Source of the DNA: Nectonema munidae
Taxonomy: Eukaryota; Nematomorpha; Nectonematoida; Nectonematidae
Length of the DNA stretch: 64,000 bases
NCBI GenBank assembly: GCA_030549495.1
Contig: JAUIRK010000142.1
Coordinates: 372,001 to 436,000, forward strand
Direction of reading: 5' to 3'
Shown: in pieces, positions 1 to 11,700 of the stretch
Layout: each line of letters starts with the position of its first letter
How positions within the stretch are numbered: position 1 is the stretch's first letter
Made by a program: the position numbers and the translations under genes
Notes under the pieces: model-generated
What the model was told of the DNA's origin: nothing
The model's database searches: none
The model's input: the letters and a program-made list of their open reading frames with translations, nothing else

Positions 1-1039
1 CCTTGGAACCTGTCTAGCTGGACCTTTGCTTATAATAGTTGAGTAGCCCTGCTACCAATTAAGCAAAAATTAAGCTCTTGATGAAGAACGAATAACGGCT
101 CAAACAATTAATGTGGACTGAGATATATTATTTCTCGTCAATTGCCACAACTAATTTTGGATGAATCACAAATAAAAAGGAAAGTCATCTTTCCGTCGTG
201 TGACAATCATGCATGTAAAATCGTTTTCTCATATTCAGCCACATCAATAAAGGGATGGGGGACCAAGCTTCATTCCGCTTGGAACTCCCTTGAAATATAT
301 AAATGCATTTATATATTTACTTTGCTATAGTTCAGTCCCCTTAGAGTTAGATTTGCCGCCTCCCTTTTGCGCTTAGTGTCTAGCGAAGCCTGCTCAATTA
401 AGATATAGATAAAGAAATACGAACCTTTAACATCAGAGACCATATATCTCAATTGTCGTCACATCATTTGTTGTCTAGCGCAATTATACACAATGTTTAT
501 ATTCCCGCTTTCCTTTGCTTTATCACAAAACTCCTATTTTATCTTTTCTAACTTCTTGACTAATGGAAAGGTTTTTCAAAAAGAAATCTACTCCTATTTT
601 GCAATCCATTTTGCATTTTTACTTTAGCGAACACGGGTGTCAGAATGGAACATGAGGCGCATATCATAACTTTTCTGCATCATACAATTTTTAGTTTATT
701 TCTGTTTATATTTTTAGTTAAATGCAGCCCTTTTTGCTTCCATCTAAAGATAAGGGTTAGAATTTTAGCTTAGATATCGGAAAAGGAGATGAAAACAATG
801 TTGATCCTAATGAATGGATTTTTACATCCAGATATTCTAATATTCTAGTTTTTTAGTAAGTTGAGTTATTCAGAATTCCAGTGAGAATTCACATCAAGAA
901 CAGGAGGTCTCTTCTAAAGAAATCTTCAACAAAATAGATCAAGCTGAGCTAAATTAACAATTTCTGAAGTAGAAGTATACAACAAAACATAATGAAATGT
1001 GATCCATGTCTAACATCTTATGCAATTACTAGTTCTGAC
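1..1039. other. No gene seen
   Basis: AT-rich intergenic or intron sequence. One motif, cagtccccttagagttaga at about 336-354, recurs with one extra C at about 2246-2265 and may be the end of an unrecognised repeat. No convincing exon was seen on either strand. Confidence 0.5.
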
Positions 1040-1721
1040 TAGTGTGTCCACTTTAAGGTTTTTTTTCATTCCCCGGGGAACGAGGACCTCGTAATTTTTG
1101 AAAATTTCCCCGGGGCAGAAAAAGCGATTTTTTACAGTAAAAACTGTTCAGAAAAGAAAATTTAAAAGTCTCATATAAGATTTTTATTGAAAAAAATTTA
1201 AATGCATAAAAGATTTATGTTTTAAAAAAATATCTAAGAAAAATTAGAGCGTTCAAAGTTTCATCATTCAACTGGTTTCTTATTTTTGTAGAAAAATAAC
1301 CTATTGACGAAAACACTCTTTCGGCATCCAGAGAAGTTGGTTTTATGCTCTTTAAATTTTTGAATAAAGTTTCTAAAACTTCGGGCCTCCTATTTGTTTC
1401 TAAATAAAGGTCAAATGTTTTTTTCATTATTTCCTCTATGCTTGAAATCTTGCTTTTAGTTTCACGTTCTTCATTTTCATTAATCTTCAGAAATTCGTCC
1501 AATTCCTCCTTCACGCTTTTCTTCTCTGTTTTTTGGTTGCTGACGATTAATGTTTCATCTTTCTTCTCCGTTACTTCGATATTTTTGTCGTCGGATTCGA
1601 CAAAAAAAATTTTTCAAAAATTCCCCGAGGAAATTTAAAACTTATTTTCGAGGACGAGGATTTTGAAATTTCACGATTCCCCGGGGACTTGAGGACTAGG
1701 AATCCCGGGGTGGACAACCTA
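1040..1721 (-). mobile_element. hAT DNA transposon, internally deleted
   Basis: The ends are 12-base imperfect inverted repeats, TAGTGTGTCCAC at the left and the complement of TAGGTTGTCCAC at the right. Eight-base target duplications flank it (gttctgac at 1032-1039, gttcagac at 1722-1729, one mismatch). Inside, on the minus strand at 1215-1514, a frame reads TSLDAERVFSSIGYFSTKIR and NQLNDETLNALIFLR, the C-terminal dimerisation region of hAT transposases. The rest of the transposase is missing. Runs of CCCCGGGG near both ends form a subterminal inverted repeat. Confidence 0.8.
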
Positions 1722-1797
1722 GTTCAGACAGCAGTAGTTCTCTTTTATCTTTTATAATTCTTTCAAGAGTGCGCAATTGCAGAAGCAATAGGCGCCA

Positions 1798-1885
1798 CCG
1801 ATAATGAAGAGTCGGCAAATGACCTTGTTGTTGGGAGAGCAGGGTCTCCATCCAGTTTGTCTGGGTTCGATTCCTGATGCTGTCT
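1798..1885 (+). repeat. tRNA-like sequence, possible SINE head
   Basis: The stretch contains a perfect B-box match, ggttcgattcc (about 1862-1872), preceded at tRNA-like distance by gttgggagagc, which resembles the D-arm of several tRNAs. The T stem pairs poorly and no full cloverleaf can be drawn by eye, so this is a decayed tRNA or the head of a tRNA-derived SINE rather than a working tRNA. Confidence 0.35.
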
Positions 1886-2419
1886 ATCCTTAACATCTCG
1901 AGATTATTCTAACTTGGTTGCGATGCGAAACTAAAAATATTGTCAGTAGGGATAGGGAAGTTGCCTCGATTTATAATCTCAAGAAAAGCAATTGCGGTAG
2001 CACATAAAAGTATCTGGAGCATAACATGGGGTTGTGCAATTTTTGCTTAAACCACGACAAGAAATCGATCAAAGAAATAATGAGGTTTCCTCGTTTTGAT
2101 CCTAAAGGTGAAAAGGAGAAAGAAATTATTAAAAATTTTTTCTTTTAAAAAGAGAAATTTTGTTTCATTTCTTCAATTTGGTACGAACTTATCAAAAATG
2201 GATATTACAATTAAAGCTACGACGTTACCTGCGATGATTTTCCCACAGTCCCCCTTAGAGTTAGAGAAGTTTGGTCGGCGCGCAAAGCAAAGTATCCTTT
2301 TTCACAAATTATTTGTAACTAATTTTTCAAGTACTCTGGTAAAATCTTCAATGAAGATGAACACACTCTCTTTACATGAATTAACCTTTGATTAAAAAAT
2401 GCTCATTCAAGTTCACTAA

Positions 2420-2440
2420 GCATATATATATATATATAAT
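2420..2440. repeat. (TA)n microsatellite
   Basis: Alternating TA run of about 16 bases. Other (TA)n runs in the window lie near 34280, 37237, 37797 and 49226. Confidence 0.9.
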
Positions 2441-2580
2441 AAAGACGCGAAATGAGAGTTTTGGTCCTTTTCATTGAATTTTTGGGTGTCATTAAAATGA
2501 TATACATTATAAATATATACATTTTTACAGCAATAAAAAGTCTCTAAGTTAGCTATCTCTTGAGTCAGTTGTTGACTTGG

Positions 2581-2707
2581 TTACACGCAGTAGGGTCGAA
2601 TAGCGAGACATTGCGCCCCGAAGAGATAAAGGAAAGTAAAGGACCTGTCTTGGTAAACGTTGCTAAAGTGCGATGATGAATTTGAAATTTTCGTCGTCAC
2701 ATTCAAT
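2581..2707 (-). CDS. DD3-3: DD3-3-like gene, last recognised exon, carrying YQDRSFTF
   Basis: Acceptor cag at 2708-2710, 57 bases after the previous exon. It reads LNVTTKISNSSSHFSNVYQD and then RSFTFLYLFGAQC before a TAA at 2581-2583. FQDRSHTF is the family motif at this point. Most relatives continue for 100 or more residues (RGKRGNIVQ..P region), which I could not find between here and position 1. Either the protein ends early, or a donor near 2585 leads to exons outside the window. Confidence 0.72.
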
Positions 2708-5700
2708 CTGAAACAGGCTAAGGTGATTACAAAGCAATGGCTGAGCTAGTGATTGGCATCTCACCGTAATCGCAGAACGCAGTTGGTGCTGTTAAAGTCG
2801 GGAGAAAGCTCCGGAATCGTCCAGTAGTAGTAGTAGTCGTTGGTGTTGGAGTGTGGTTTGCTCAAGCACTGCAAGGAGGAAACATTTTTGGCTGGGAAAA
2901 GCTGCCATTTCGCCCAATACGTTTTATTATCCAGTTTAGATGTGAACTGCAGCGACTGTTGAAAACAATTCAATAGAAAAAGAAATATAAAAAGGAAAGC
3001 AGCCATAGGAAGAGGCAACTCGCCAAATTCAATGCCGGTAACAAGCCTAGAGAGTGTTAGCGACAGAAAGAGCATCAAAATGTAAAAAATTGACCAAACA
3101 AAAATGTAGTAACAATCACAATTGAATGGAGAAAGTGTTGATACTCATTAAGAGGCATTAATGAAACTAAAGTATGTTGAAAGTGTGGAAGATTGGTTGC
3201 TCAAAAATAGTGATACAATTCTTAAAAATTAAGGAGGAATTGCCAGGTCTGGAAGAAAATAGGTCAAACAATAAAGAAGCATGGTGGAGGAAGGAAGAGG
3301 TACAGCTAAGAAAGAAGAAAGCATCAATAAAAATTAAGATTTGTCAGGTTTATAAAAAGAAAATTACATAGGAGCCAAGAAAGAAAACAAAACATCGAAT
3401 ACGGTTTATGATGCCCTGCAGATAAAAAGGACTACTCAGAATCGCAAAAATCAGAGATGCATAATCTTAAGACTTAGCCATAACAAATGAATGCTAAAGA
3501 AGAGGAAACGTCCAGGTTAAATTTTGCACCCATATTTTGGTCATTTGCCAATAAATCACATGTAAAAAAAATAAATAAGTTTTTTTTTTGATTGTTATTT
3601 TTTTTTTTTTTTTTTTTTTTTCTTAATTGCTGAAAATGTAGATTTATCTTAATGACTAAAGAAAAAGATAGATGGCGATTCACAATTAAACTTCGTTTTA
3701 CGAGTCTGGTGGGGAGAGTGATCATATGTGTCCTTTGTGTTCTGAAGTGTTAGCATCCAGGCTTTTAAAAACGTATAGTTAGACCGGTGCGTTGAAGTTG
3801 TGAAGAACACGAGTTTGGTAAACAAACTCTTCAGGCTGCAACGATTGAACAATCATTCATGTTTGATAAATAACATAGGAATGTGTTAGCAAAATATTAA
3901 GTATGGCTTGAAAATTTCCAAACAATTTTCTGTTTCAAAAATTCCCCCAACTAGGTAGAACAGTGGTTTTTCTTTTCTTCCAAAAAATATTGGGAGGGGG
4001 TAGATTCCATCCTTCTTTCAAAGGATTCCGTTTGGGGGGTAATTAAAGAGGTGGTTGATGAAATTTTAAAACTTGTTTTTTTGGATTTGGAATATTATTT
4101 TAACTTTTTTTGTTAAGGTGGGGGAAAGGATGGAGGGGGCAAACTTTCCCCCTTGGGTTTACGTACAATATTTATTAAGAACCCGGCAAAAAATTTTTTT
4201 TTTTTGAAAACATTAAAAAAAAAAATTTTAGAAAAAAAAAAAAAAAAAAAAAAGGATTGACTTAGTCACAATAATCATTTTTAGTTGGTTTTGCGGGGGC
4301 CGGCCCCCCAAAACATAACCCCTAAAAAATATTTTTTAAAAAAAAATTTAAAAAAAAAAGGAAATCTTTCCTTTCTGATGTCAATTGTCGTATATTTCCT
4401 ATCATTTTTAGTGACCAGTATTTGAACGTATGGTCACAATCCTTTAACCTTGCGTTGAAATAGAGCATTAGAGTACTCTATTGTACTCTAAAAGTGACAG
4501 GTTGTTGCAATGAAGCTAGAATAATTGATCTCTTTGACATGTAAATCTTTGAGCTGATCTTGCAACATGTTTTTTCTTGAAAAGATCCATTAATAGGAAT
4601 GGACGTTAGAGGCCATTAGACAACGTGTAGCATCCAATGAAATTTCTTTTATTTTAGTATCTAAAAATATTTGAAAAATACTCATGAATTTATCAAAAAC
4701 TCGTTTATAATCTCGATTAGTAATCTGGTCTCAAAAGACTTCTTAATTCAAGAAGTTTATTGATTGTGGGGGTGCAAACATGTTTTTCTCAAATATCTCA
4801 TTGCGATTTTTCCACTGTGTCGATTTTTAAGTACAGTAGTTTATATGTTGATTTATTTTTTTAAATGACACCCAGAGCTATTAAAACATTATAGTTAGAC
4901 CGCTACGTTGAAAATTTTTAGAAAGTTTGTGAACAACTCTTCAAGCGCAACAAAGGAACAAAATCTTTCATATATGATATCACTACTCATCAGATGTAAT
5001 TAAGTCTTTATTATCCCTTATTTCCATTTACCAGTTATTGAACCAAATGGTCACAATCTACCTATAGAGTCTATTAGATATGCTATACTCTAACGAAGTG
5101 AAGGTTGTATACCATGACTAAAAATGATCTCTTTTGTAAATCTTTAGGGAGCTAAATTCTTTGACATGTCTTTGCCTTCCAAAGACCATATGGAAAGAGT
5201 TTTATTAGAGGATTATTCGACAACCCCACTATCCGATGCAATATTGATTAGAAGCTAGAGGATATTTCTCAGCCTCTCATCTCACTAATTGTCAACAAGC
5301 CTAATTCATATCAAATGAATTGGTTAGGTGGATTGATTACTCTGTACTAAAATGCATTGTTACTTAAAATTAAAATTTATAGCAACGAAATGTTATCAAG
5401 CTTGATTACTAACACAGAAAAACAAAGAATCATCTTATATAATAATCTTCATATTCTGCCTACACATATATTCTTCAGTCAGTAAAGTAAATTGTTTGGA
5501 AATTTATTTACGATATGGGTCTATGAATTGACAGGTGTGTAGCCGTGAATTTAAATGTGGCCATTTTAAATAGAAATTGAAGGTTTAAATTTTTGGAAGA
5601 AATTTCTACAAACTGCTATTCCAATCTCTAAGTTATACGCTAAAAATTACATGAAAATGAAATTATTTGTACCAAGTTTTATTAAAAAATTTTTTAAGCA

Positions 5701-8700
5701 AAGTGTAAAAACATTGCCAACTATTCTAAGACATATTGATAAAAAAATTAAACTTAAACATTAAATAAAACGAATATCTAAGGATAAAGATGATATATAT
5801 TTGTTTCTAGAATAAAAACCCGACGCCCGACTTCAAGTACGGGTAGGGGGAACTGATTATAGAGAGAGGGCAAATATGATTTTAATGGGGCCGGCAATAT
5901 AAGAAAGTGTATACATTTATATATTTCAAAGGAGTTTCAGATGGGCAAAATAAATCTCGGGGGGGGGGGGGGGCATAGCTCCCTTGCCCCCCTCTATCGA
6001 CGGGCTTGGTTACAGTAATTAATAAGGATAAACATTTAAAGTTTTGAATTATAGAGTTCTTATATAGTTATGTGCTATAAAAAATATTTGCCTCGATTAA
6101 TTAAAAATGCACGGGCTCTTATTCAAATGACTGGCTACATTACTGCTTCCGATCAAATATAACTCAAATGTGCATTACTATAACAAAGAAGTGGACGTTA
6201 ATGAAAAAAAAGATTTTAAATATTTATTTTAAAACTCAAAACAGGAAAAGAAATACCAAAAATCTACTCAGAAGACGAACAAATCTAATAAATACTATAA
6301 AAAAGATATATAATTGAGAAAATTGAAAATTATTGCGGGCGAACTGCTAATTCGCCCCCCGGATGTACGCATCTGCTACAAGAGTATTAAATTGGTGAGC
6401 CACATCATGAAAGTCTGAGAGAAGATATTGAAAAAAAGGTAACTAAAAAAAGAAGAAAAAAAGAATAAAACTAGCGAGCCAACGTTAAAAATAATTATAC
6501 CTCTGTAAAATATATATAAAGCAAGGACATGTATCATAAAATATGTAAAAAAATGTGTTAAGAGTATTTTCATTAAATAATGTAAGGTGGACTCCATATA
6601 GTGTATAATGTTATATAGCTTTATATTACTCTGATTCAAAAGATGCAAAATGCACAATGTTTCAAAAAAGGCAGAGGGCGCATTTTGACAACGCTGATGT
6701 AGAGAAATCGCATGATCGAATCTCTTTTTGTTCAACCTCATCCCTTTATGTGGAAATAACCTTAAGGTAGCGGAAGGGAAGCTGAAAGGATTGAGAAAAT
6801 GGACAGAAAATAGAGGGATGATAGTTAATCGCCAAAAGACGGTAATGTTAGCTTGATTAAACTGGAGAGTGTGGAAGAAGTGCTGGACCGAGTCTATAAA
6901 AGCATATGTTTAGGACCAACGGTATCAGAAGACGGAGAACTGGATAATGAAATAAAAGAACGCATACAAGAAGAGTGGAATAAAATCTCTGGGATACTCT
7001 GTGACAAAGGAATTGAAATGATGGACGCAGATAAGATTTGGTCAGTGAAAAAGACGAACAAAAAAGGCAAGATGCAACAGAGATGAAGATAAAACTGTGA
7101 AAAGATAAAGTACTCAGAAAAAAGGAAAGAGTTAGAGAGAAATAAGGGAAAAAATCAGGAAAGGAGATTGAAGATTGTTTGGGGAGAAGGGTTAGGATTA
7201 TGAGAATAGGGGAAAAGAGAAAGAAAAAACCTGGCATTCTTTCTTAGTCGTCGGAAAGTGAAAGTGCTTGCGGTAGAGCTGGTAAGTCATGAGCCAGTCG
7301 GGCAGGACGCACTCGAAGGTTGCTTTTGTGTTCTGGCTGTTTTCGAGGTATTGGGCGCATCTCCATGGCTGAGAAGTCATAACCAAGACATCCTGAACAA
7401 ACAAAAAGTGTACTCAACATACACACACACACACTAAACTTCATTTATATCTCCGTTATTTAACAAGAAATTCCGGATATAGAAGATTCAACTCCAAACA
7501 TTTATTTTGACACACTCATTATAAATAAACTAAACTAAAATTAAGGTTTCAAAAAATCAAAAAATCAACATTTTAAATTAAAACTAAAATTACACAGTCA
7601 CTCAAAAGATATCGGTGGCCCATTTCTGGCCTTCTTTTTGTTGAAATAGGCATGGTTTTTTCAGAATTGTCAATGTATACCCTTTTTGACATTATTATAA
7701 ATAAAATTCTCTACAGGCTTGTAAAATGGGTTTCAACCCGGAGCTTGAGAAAAATCGTAGTAACACATGCAATGTGGTATTATAAATAACACAGTAGAGT
7801 TTAAATCATACCTTTTGCTTTATTATTTGTGTTTATATTTAATTGAGTTTCTCACTTAATCCCCATATATCAAAGCTTGTGAACCCATTATTATTGGCCA
7901 CAGTTGACATACATTGAAAGTAGCTTTTTAGGATATTCTTATATTATAAAAAAAATAGGGGTTCTTCAATGAAAACAAATCCTTCTTTTCTCTGGATTTA
8001 ACAATTTTATCGAATTCAATATGCTCTCATATTTTTTCCATTAGATTGAGCATAGTACTCTTTGCTATATTTATAGCACAACAGTATTCATCACGTTGTG
8101 ACGTCAAATCTGTCGCTATTGCATTAAATTTTCAATTGAGTTGTGAGAAAAGGCTTGCTTGACAGGCATATATTTTGGAGCAAGAGTCTGCAACACAATA
8201 CGTCAAAAAAGTGACAAGTCGACCATGGCCAATAGTGTTGTATCATAAGGTTCCAGAAATAAAAAGGCACGTAGAATGAAAAGGCGACTACTACATCATA
8301 CCATCTTGCAACAGAAGGGAGAGATCACAATATTTTAATTCAGTATGTAATATGAGGAGCGTATTATATGATTGATATGATGTCTCTCTCTTGCTGCGAA
8401 AGTATGATGTAGAAGGCGCCATTTTATTCCTAATACTCTATCATACATTTTACGCTTCCAACAAATTCTTTCTACATCTTTTGTCTTGCTTTGGTTAAGG
8501 TGCTTTGGGCATGTGAATAGAAGACCTTCGGGTGATCTAATTAAAGAAGCTTATAAAAATCAAACTTTAGGTAAGAGTAAAGGCAGGCCAAAGATGACAT
8601 TGATAGAAATAGTCAAAAAAGGAATTGTACAAAAAGTTGAGGTGCGAAGAATTTGTTTACTTCAGGAAGATTCTGAGATTAGAAAGCACTTTCTGCACAG

Positions 8701-11700
8701 GGCGTGTGAAGAGTGTGGTTGTAGGGGGAATGATTTCAAAGAGTATAGGCATGATGCAAATTACTTGATGGGTTTCAGAGACGTGATTGACAAGAGCGCT
8801 GCTGACTTCGCTACGACCTTCACCTGTGAGAAAGCGTGGTACAAAGGGATAGGCGAGAAGTGAGAGATGTACTGGGAGTGTGAGTGTGTCGAGGGGCAGT
8901 GCAGGTGTGAGGAAGGCAGCTTTGAGTGGAGCGGCAAGTGCGAGAAGAAGCGTGAGTTGGACAGAATATGTGAAGAAGATAGGATGTGTGAGACAGAACG
9001 CTGTTTGGACGGGGTTTGCAAGTGCAAGAAGAATCAGTATGAGACTGACGTAGGGGCAATCTTTGTTTGTGAGGAAAAGAAGGACCTCACTGCAGCAATG
9101 ATGAGCAGTGCAAAATTTCGTACTGTCGTGAAAAGTGGAACAAGAAAAAAAGGGTGATTTTGTGTCAGTGCTTAAATGGCCACTAAGTGCATGGCATTTG
9201 CAGGAAATTCAAAAAGGTTGGGGCCGCGTGTGAGAAGGATCAGGAGGGCGGAAGAGGCAAAGTGTGTAGAGACCAAGTATGGGAATAGAGATTGTGAGCC
9301 AGAGCCAAAAACGGCATGCTACACATATTCCGTGAAAGTTGAAGTAGGCAGGAAAAGGGAATTGGCCTATTTGTTGAAACACTCTGGTTAAGTAAAGTTA
9401 AAGCTGAGAGACAGAGTAGACAGTCTTTTCAAGAATCATCATAATGGATACGTAGATAACCGGGTTTATTTAAAGGGAAAAATCATTCTTATCAAGCTTT
9501 TCATGTTGTACGAGAACCGAATGAAAAGGATAGACAAAGAACACCATAGGAAGTCAGAACGAGCAAATTTGAAAGACATTAGAGATTCCTTAGTAAAATA
9601 CTTGGTTTTGAAGAGTGATGGTAAAGTGATTAAGTTTTCTAGTCGCCAAGTCAAAGTTGAAATAAAAACAAGGTGTACATCAAATCTGGTACTTAAAATC
9701 TTATTTTATTCATTAGTTATTTCAATATTTTTTCTTATATCAATATGCTTTCTATACTGCATAGTAGGATATAGTCACACATCTCAAAAACCCAAACAAC
9801 ATCAGCTACATAACAAAATATATTACGAAAATACTGATTATTAAACAAGCCACTTATGTCAAAAATCTAATATTTACGTTATAATCAATTAATTAACATA
9901 AACATTAAAATGAGGCGCACAAGCTGAAACAAAGATGATGTCAAAATTCTAACATAAAAAAGACGATTGGATCATAGAGCCATATGGCTGAGGAGGATTG
10001 GTGAGGATCCAAGCAAGAATATGATATCAAAATTCTAACATGAAAAAACGATTGGATCTTAGGGCCGAGGTGGGTGGGTGGGGATTCAAACTAAAATAAA
10101 GATGATATAAAAATTTTTATTATGAAAAAACTAGAAGGATAAATACTACACAAAAATTAGTGGTTTGACTAATCATAAAGAAAGAAATTAAATTCAGCGA
10201 AAAGCTGAAGCTATAGACAGAAAAATTCAAAATATACAATTTTTTAAAATAGGCAACACTGAGTATGGCTTACTTGTTCACAGGGCACCCCCGTGCAAAG
10301 CGGTTCATACCTATGAATATCTGCATGAAAATTATATACCGACCTTTATGGGTGGGGCTGTAATGTCTAACTAATAACTAAATAAACAAGACCCTTCGTT
10401 GATACTAGTGATGGGACGATACCAAAATTAATAACGATTCCGATTCTACTTAATATACCTGTTCCCGATACGATTCCCGATTCTAAAATATTACAACTTG
10501 AAATAACTTTTTAATATTATTTTGAACTTCAATTAATTTCTATCACTTTTTGCGAATAAATATCCCCAATATGAAAGCAAAATTATATAAATAATCCACT
10601 TTTGAAAATTTTGAGTATAAATTTTGGAAAATTAAAAAAACTATAGTCATAATTTTGAGCAGTGAGAAGCATATTCAGCTTATAATGATAGAATAAAATT
10701 TTATTAATATTACATAGAGATCTTTTGAATCAATCGTAATTAAATTGGAGCTTTCGTAAATTATAGTGCAAAAACATAAGCATTTCTCCTGTTTTTGCTT
10801 CTAAGCGATTTCTTTTAGGAGAATAAATATTTCCTCCAATACTAAAAACTCTTTCACTTTCAACTGAAGAAGGCGGAGCACATAAATACTTTTTTGAAAA
10901 AAACGCCAATATTGGAAGGTCTTCTTTGTTAGCTTTCCACCATTCAAACGGACTTGAGTTTCTTTCTATTAATTTATATTTTAAATAATTCGTAACTTCA
11001 GTCTCTAGTTTTCGAGTTGTTGTTATATATAAAATTGATGACTTCTTTTTCTTGTTTTCTTTCTCATTTTGAATTTTTCTTTATTTAATCTCAGTAAAAC
11101 ATTTTTCAAAACTGAAATTGAATTCAACGCTTCGCTCATTATCACTTTTATCTGAATCTGAAAATTCAGCATCACCTGAAATTTCCTTATAAGTTTCATG
11201 ACTTGGCAGTTCATTTGAAAGCCACAAAGAAATTGCTTTATCTGCAATTAACCCATCGTACTCTTCTTCAATAAACTTATTTTTGAAACGTGGATCAAGA
11301 AAAGTTGCAAGAATCTTACATTACTTCGACACATGCATAGAGAAAACATTGAACATAAATATAATGAGAAGACATGTGTCTCGACTTAAGAGAATGCTCG
11401 ACTTACCCAACTTCGAGTTAAGAAAAGTTTCTACAATGTTATTAGTTCTTAAATGCGATGGGGACCAGTATCATCTTCGATTTAAGCGAATGATCGACAC
11501 ATCCGACTTACACAATGCGATTTTACAATATTTATTATTTAAATAAAATTTATTTGAACTGATGTATTTAGTGAGTGGGTTGTGCGTTGGGCTTGTGTCC
11601 CGCACTAGACCAATTACTCATAGTTCGATACATGCGGTTTTAACATTTAAAATGTACATGAAAATTTTTTATATAACATTATAACACAAAATTTACAAAA

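Noticed and set aside
2956-3078. An N-terminal signal-peptide-like start (MMLFLSLTLSRLVTG) for the frame at 2761-3078
   Set aside because: It lies beyond a good splice acceptor for an internal DD3-3 exon, and the hydrophobic part is intron read-through.
6376-6741. 121-codon minus-strand frame with hydrophobic stretches
   Set aside because: Low-complexity AT-rich translation with no family signal, next to a plus-strand LINE fragment.
6857-7237. 126-codon minus-strand frame
   Set aside because: Antisense to the LINE fragment and an A/G-rich stretch; its C-terminal half merely reads poly-purine backwards.
8761-9059. Two cysteine- and histidine-rich minus-strand frames
   Set aside because: They are antisense shadows of the purine-rich, cysteine-rich plus-strand block.
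11283-11546. 87-codon plus-strand frame inside the hAT element
   Set aside because: Its translation is driven by repeated cgactta-type words and shows no known domain.
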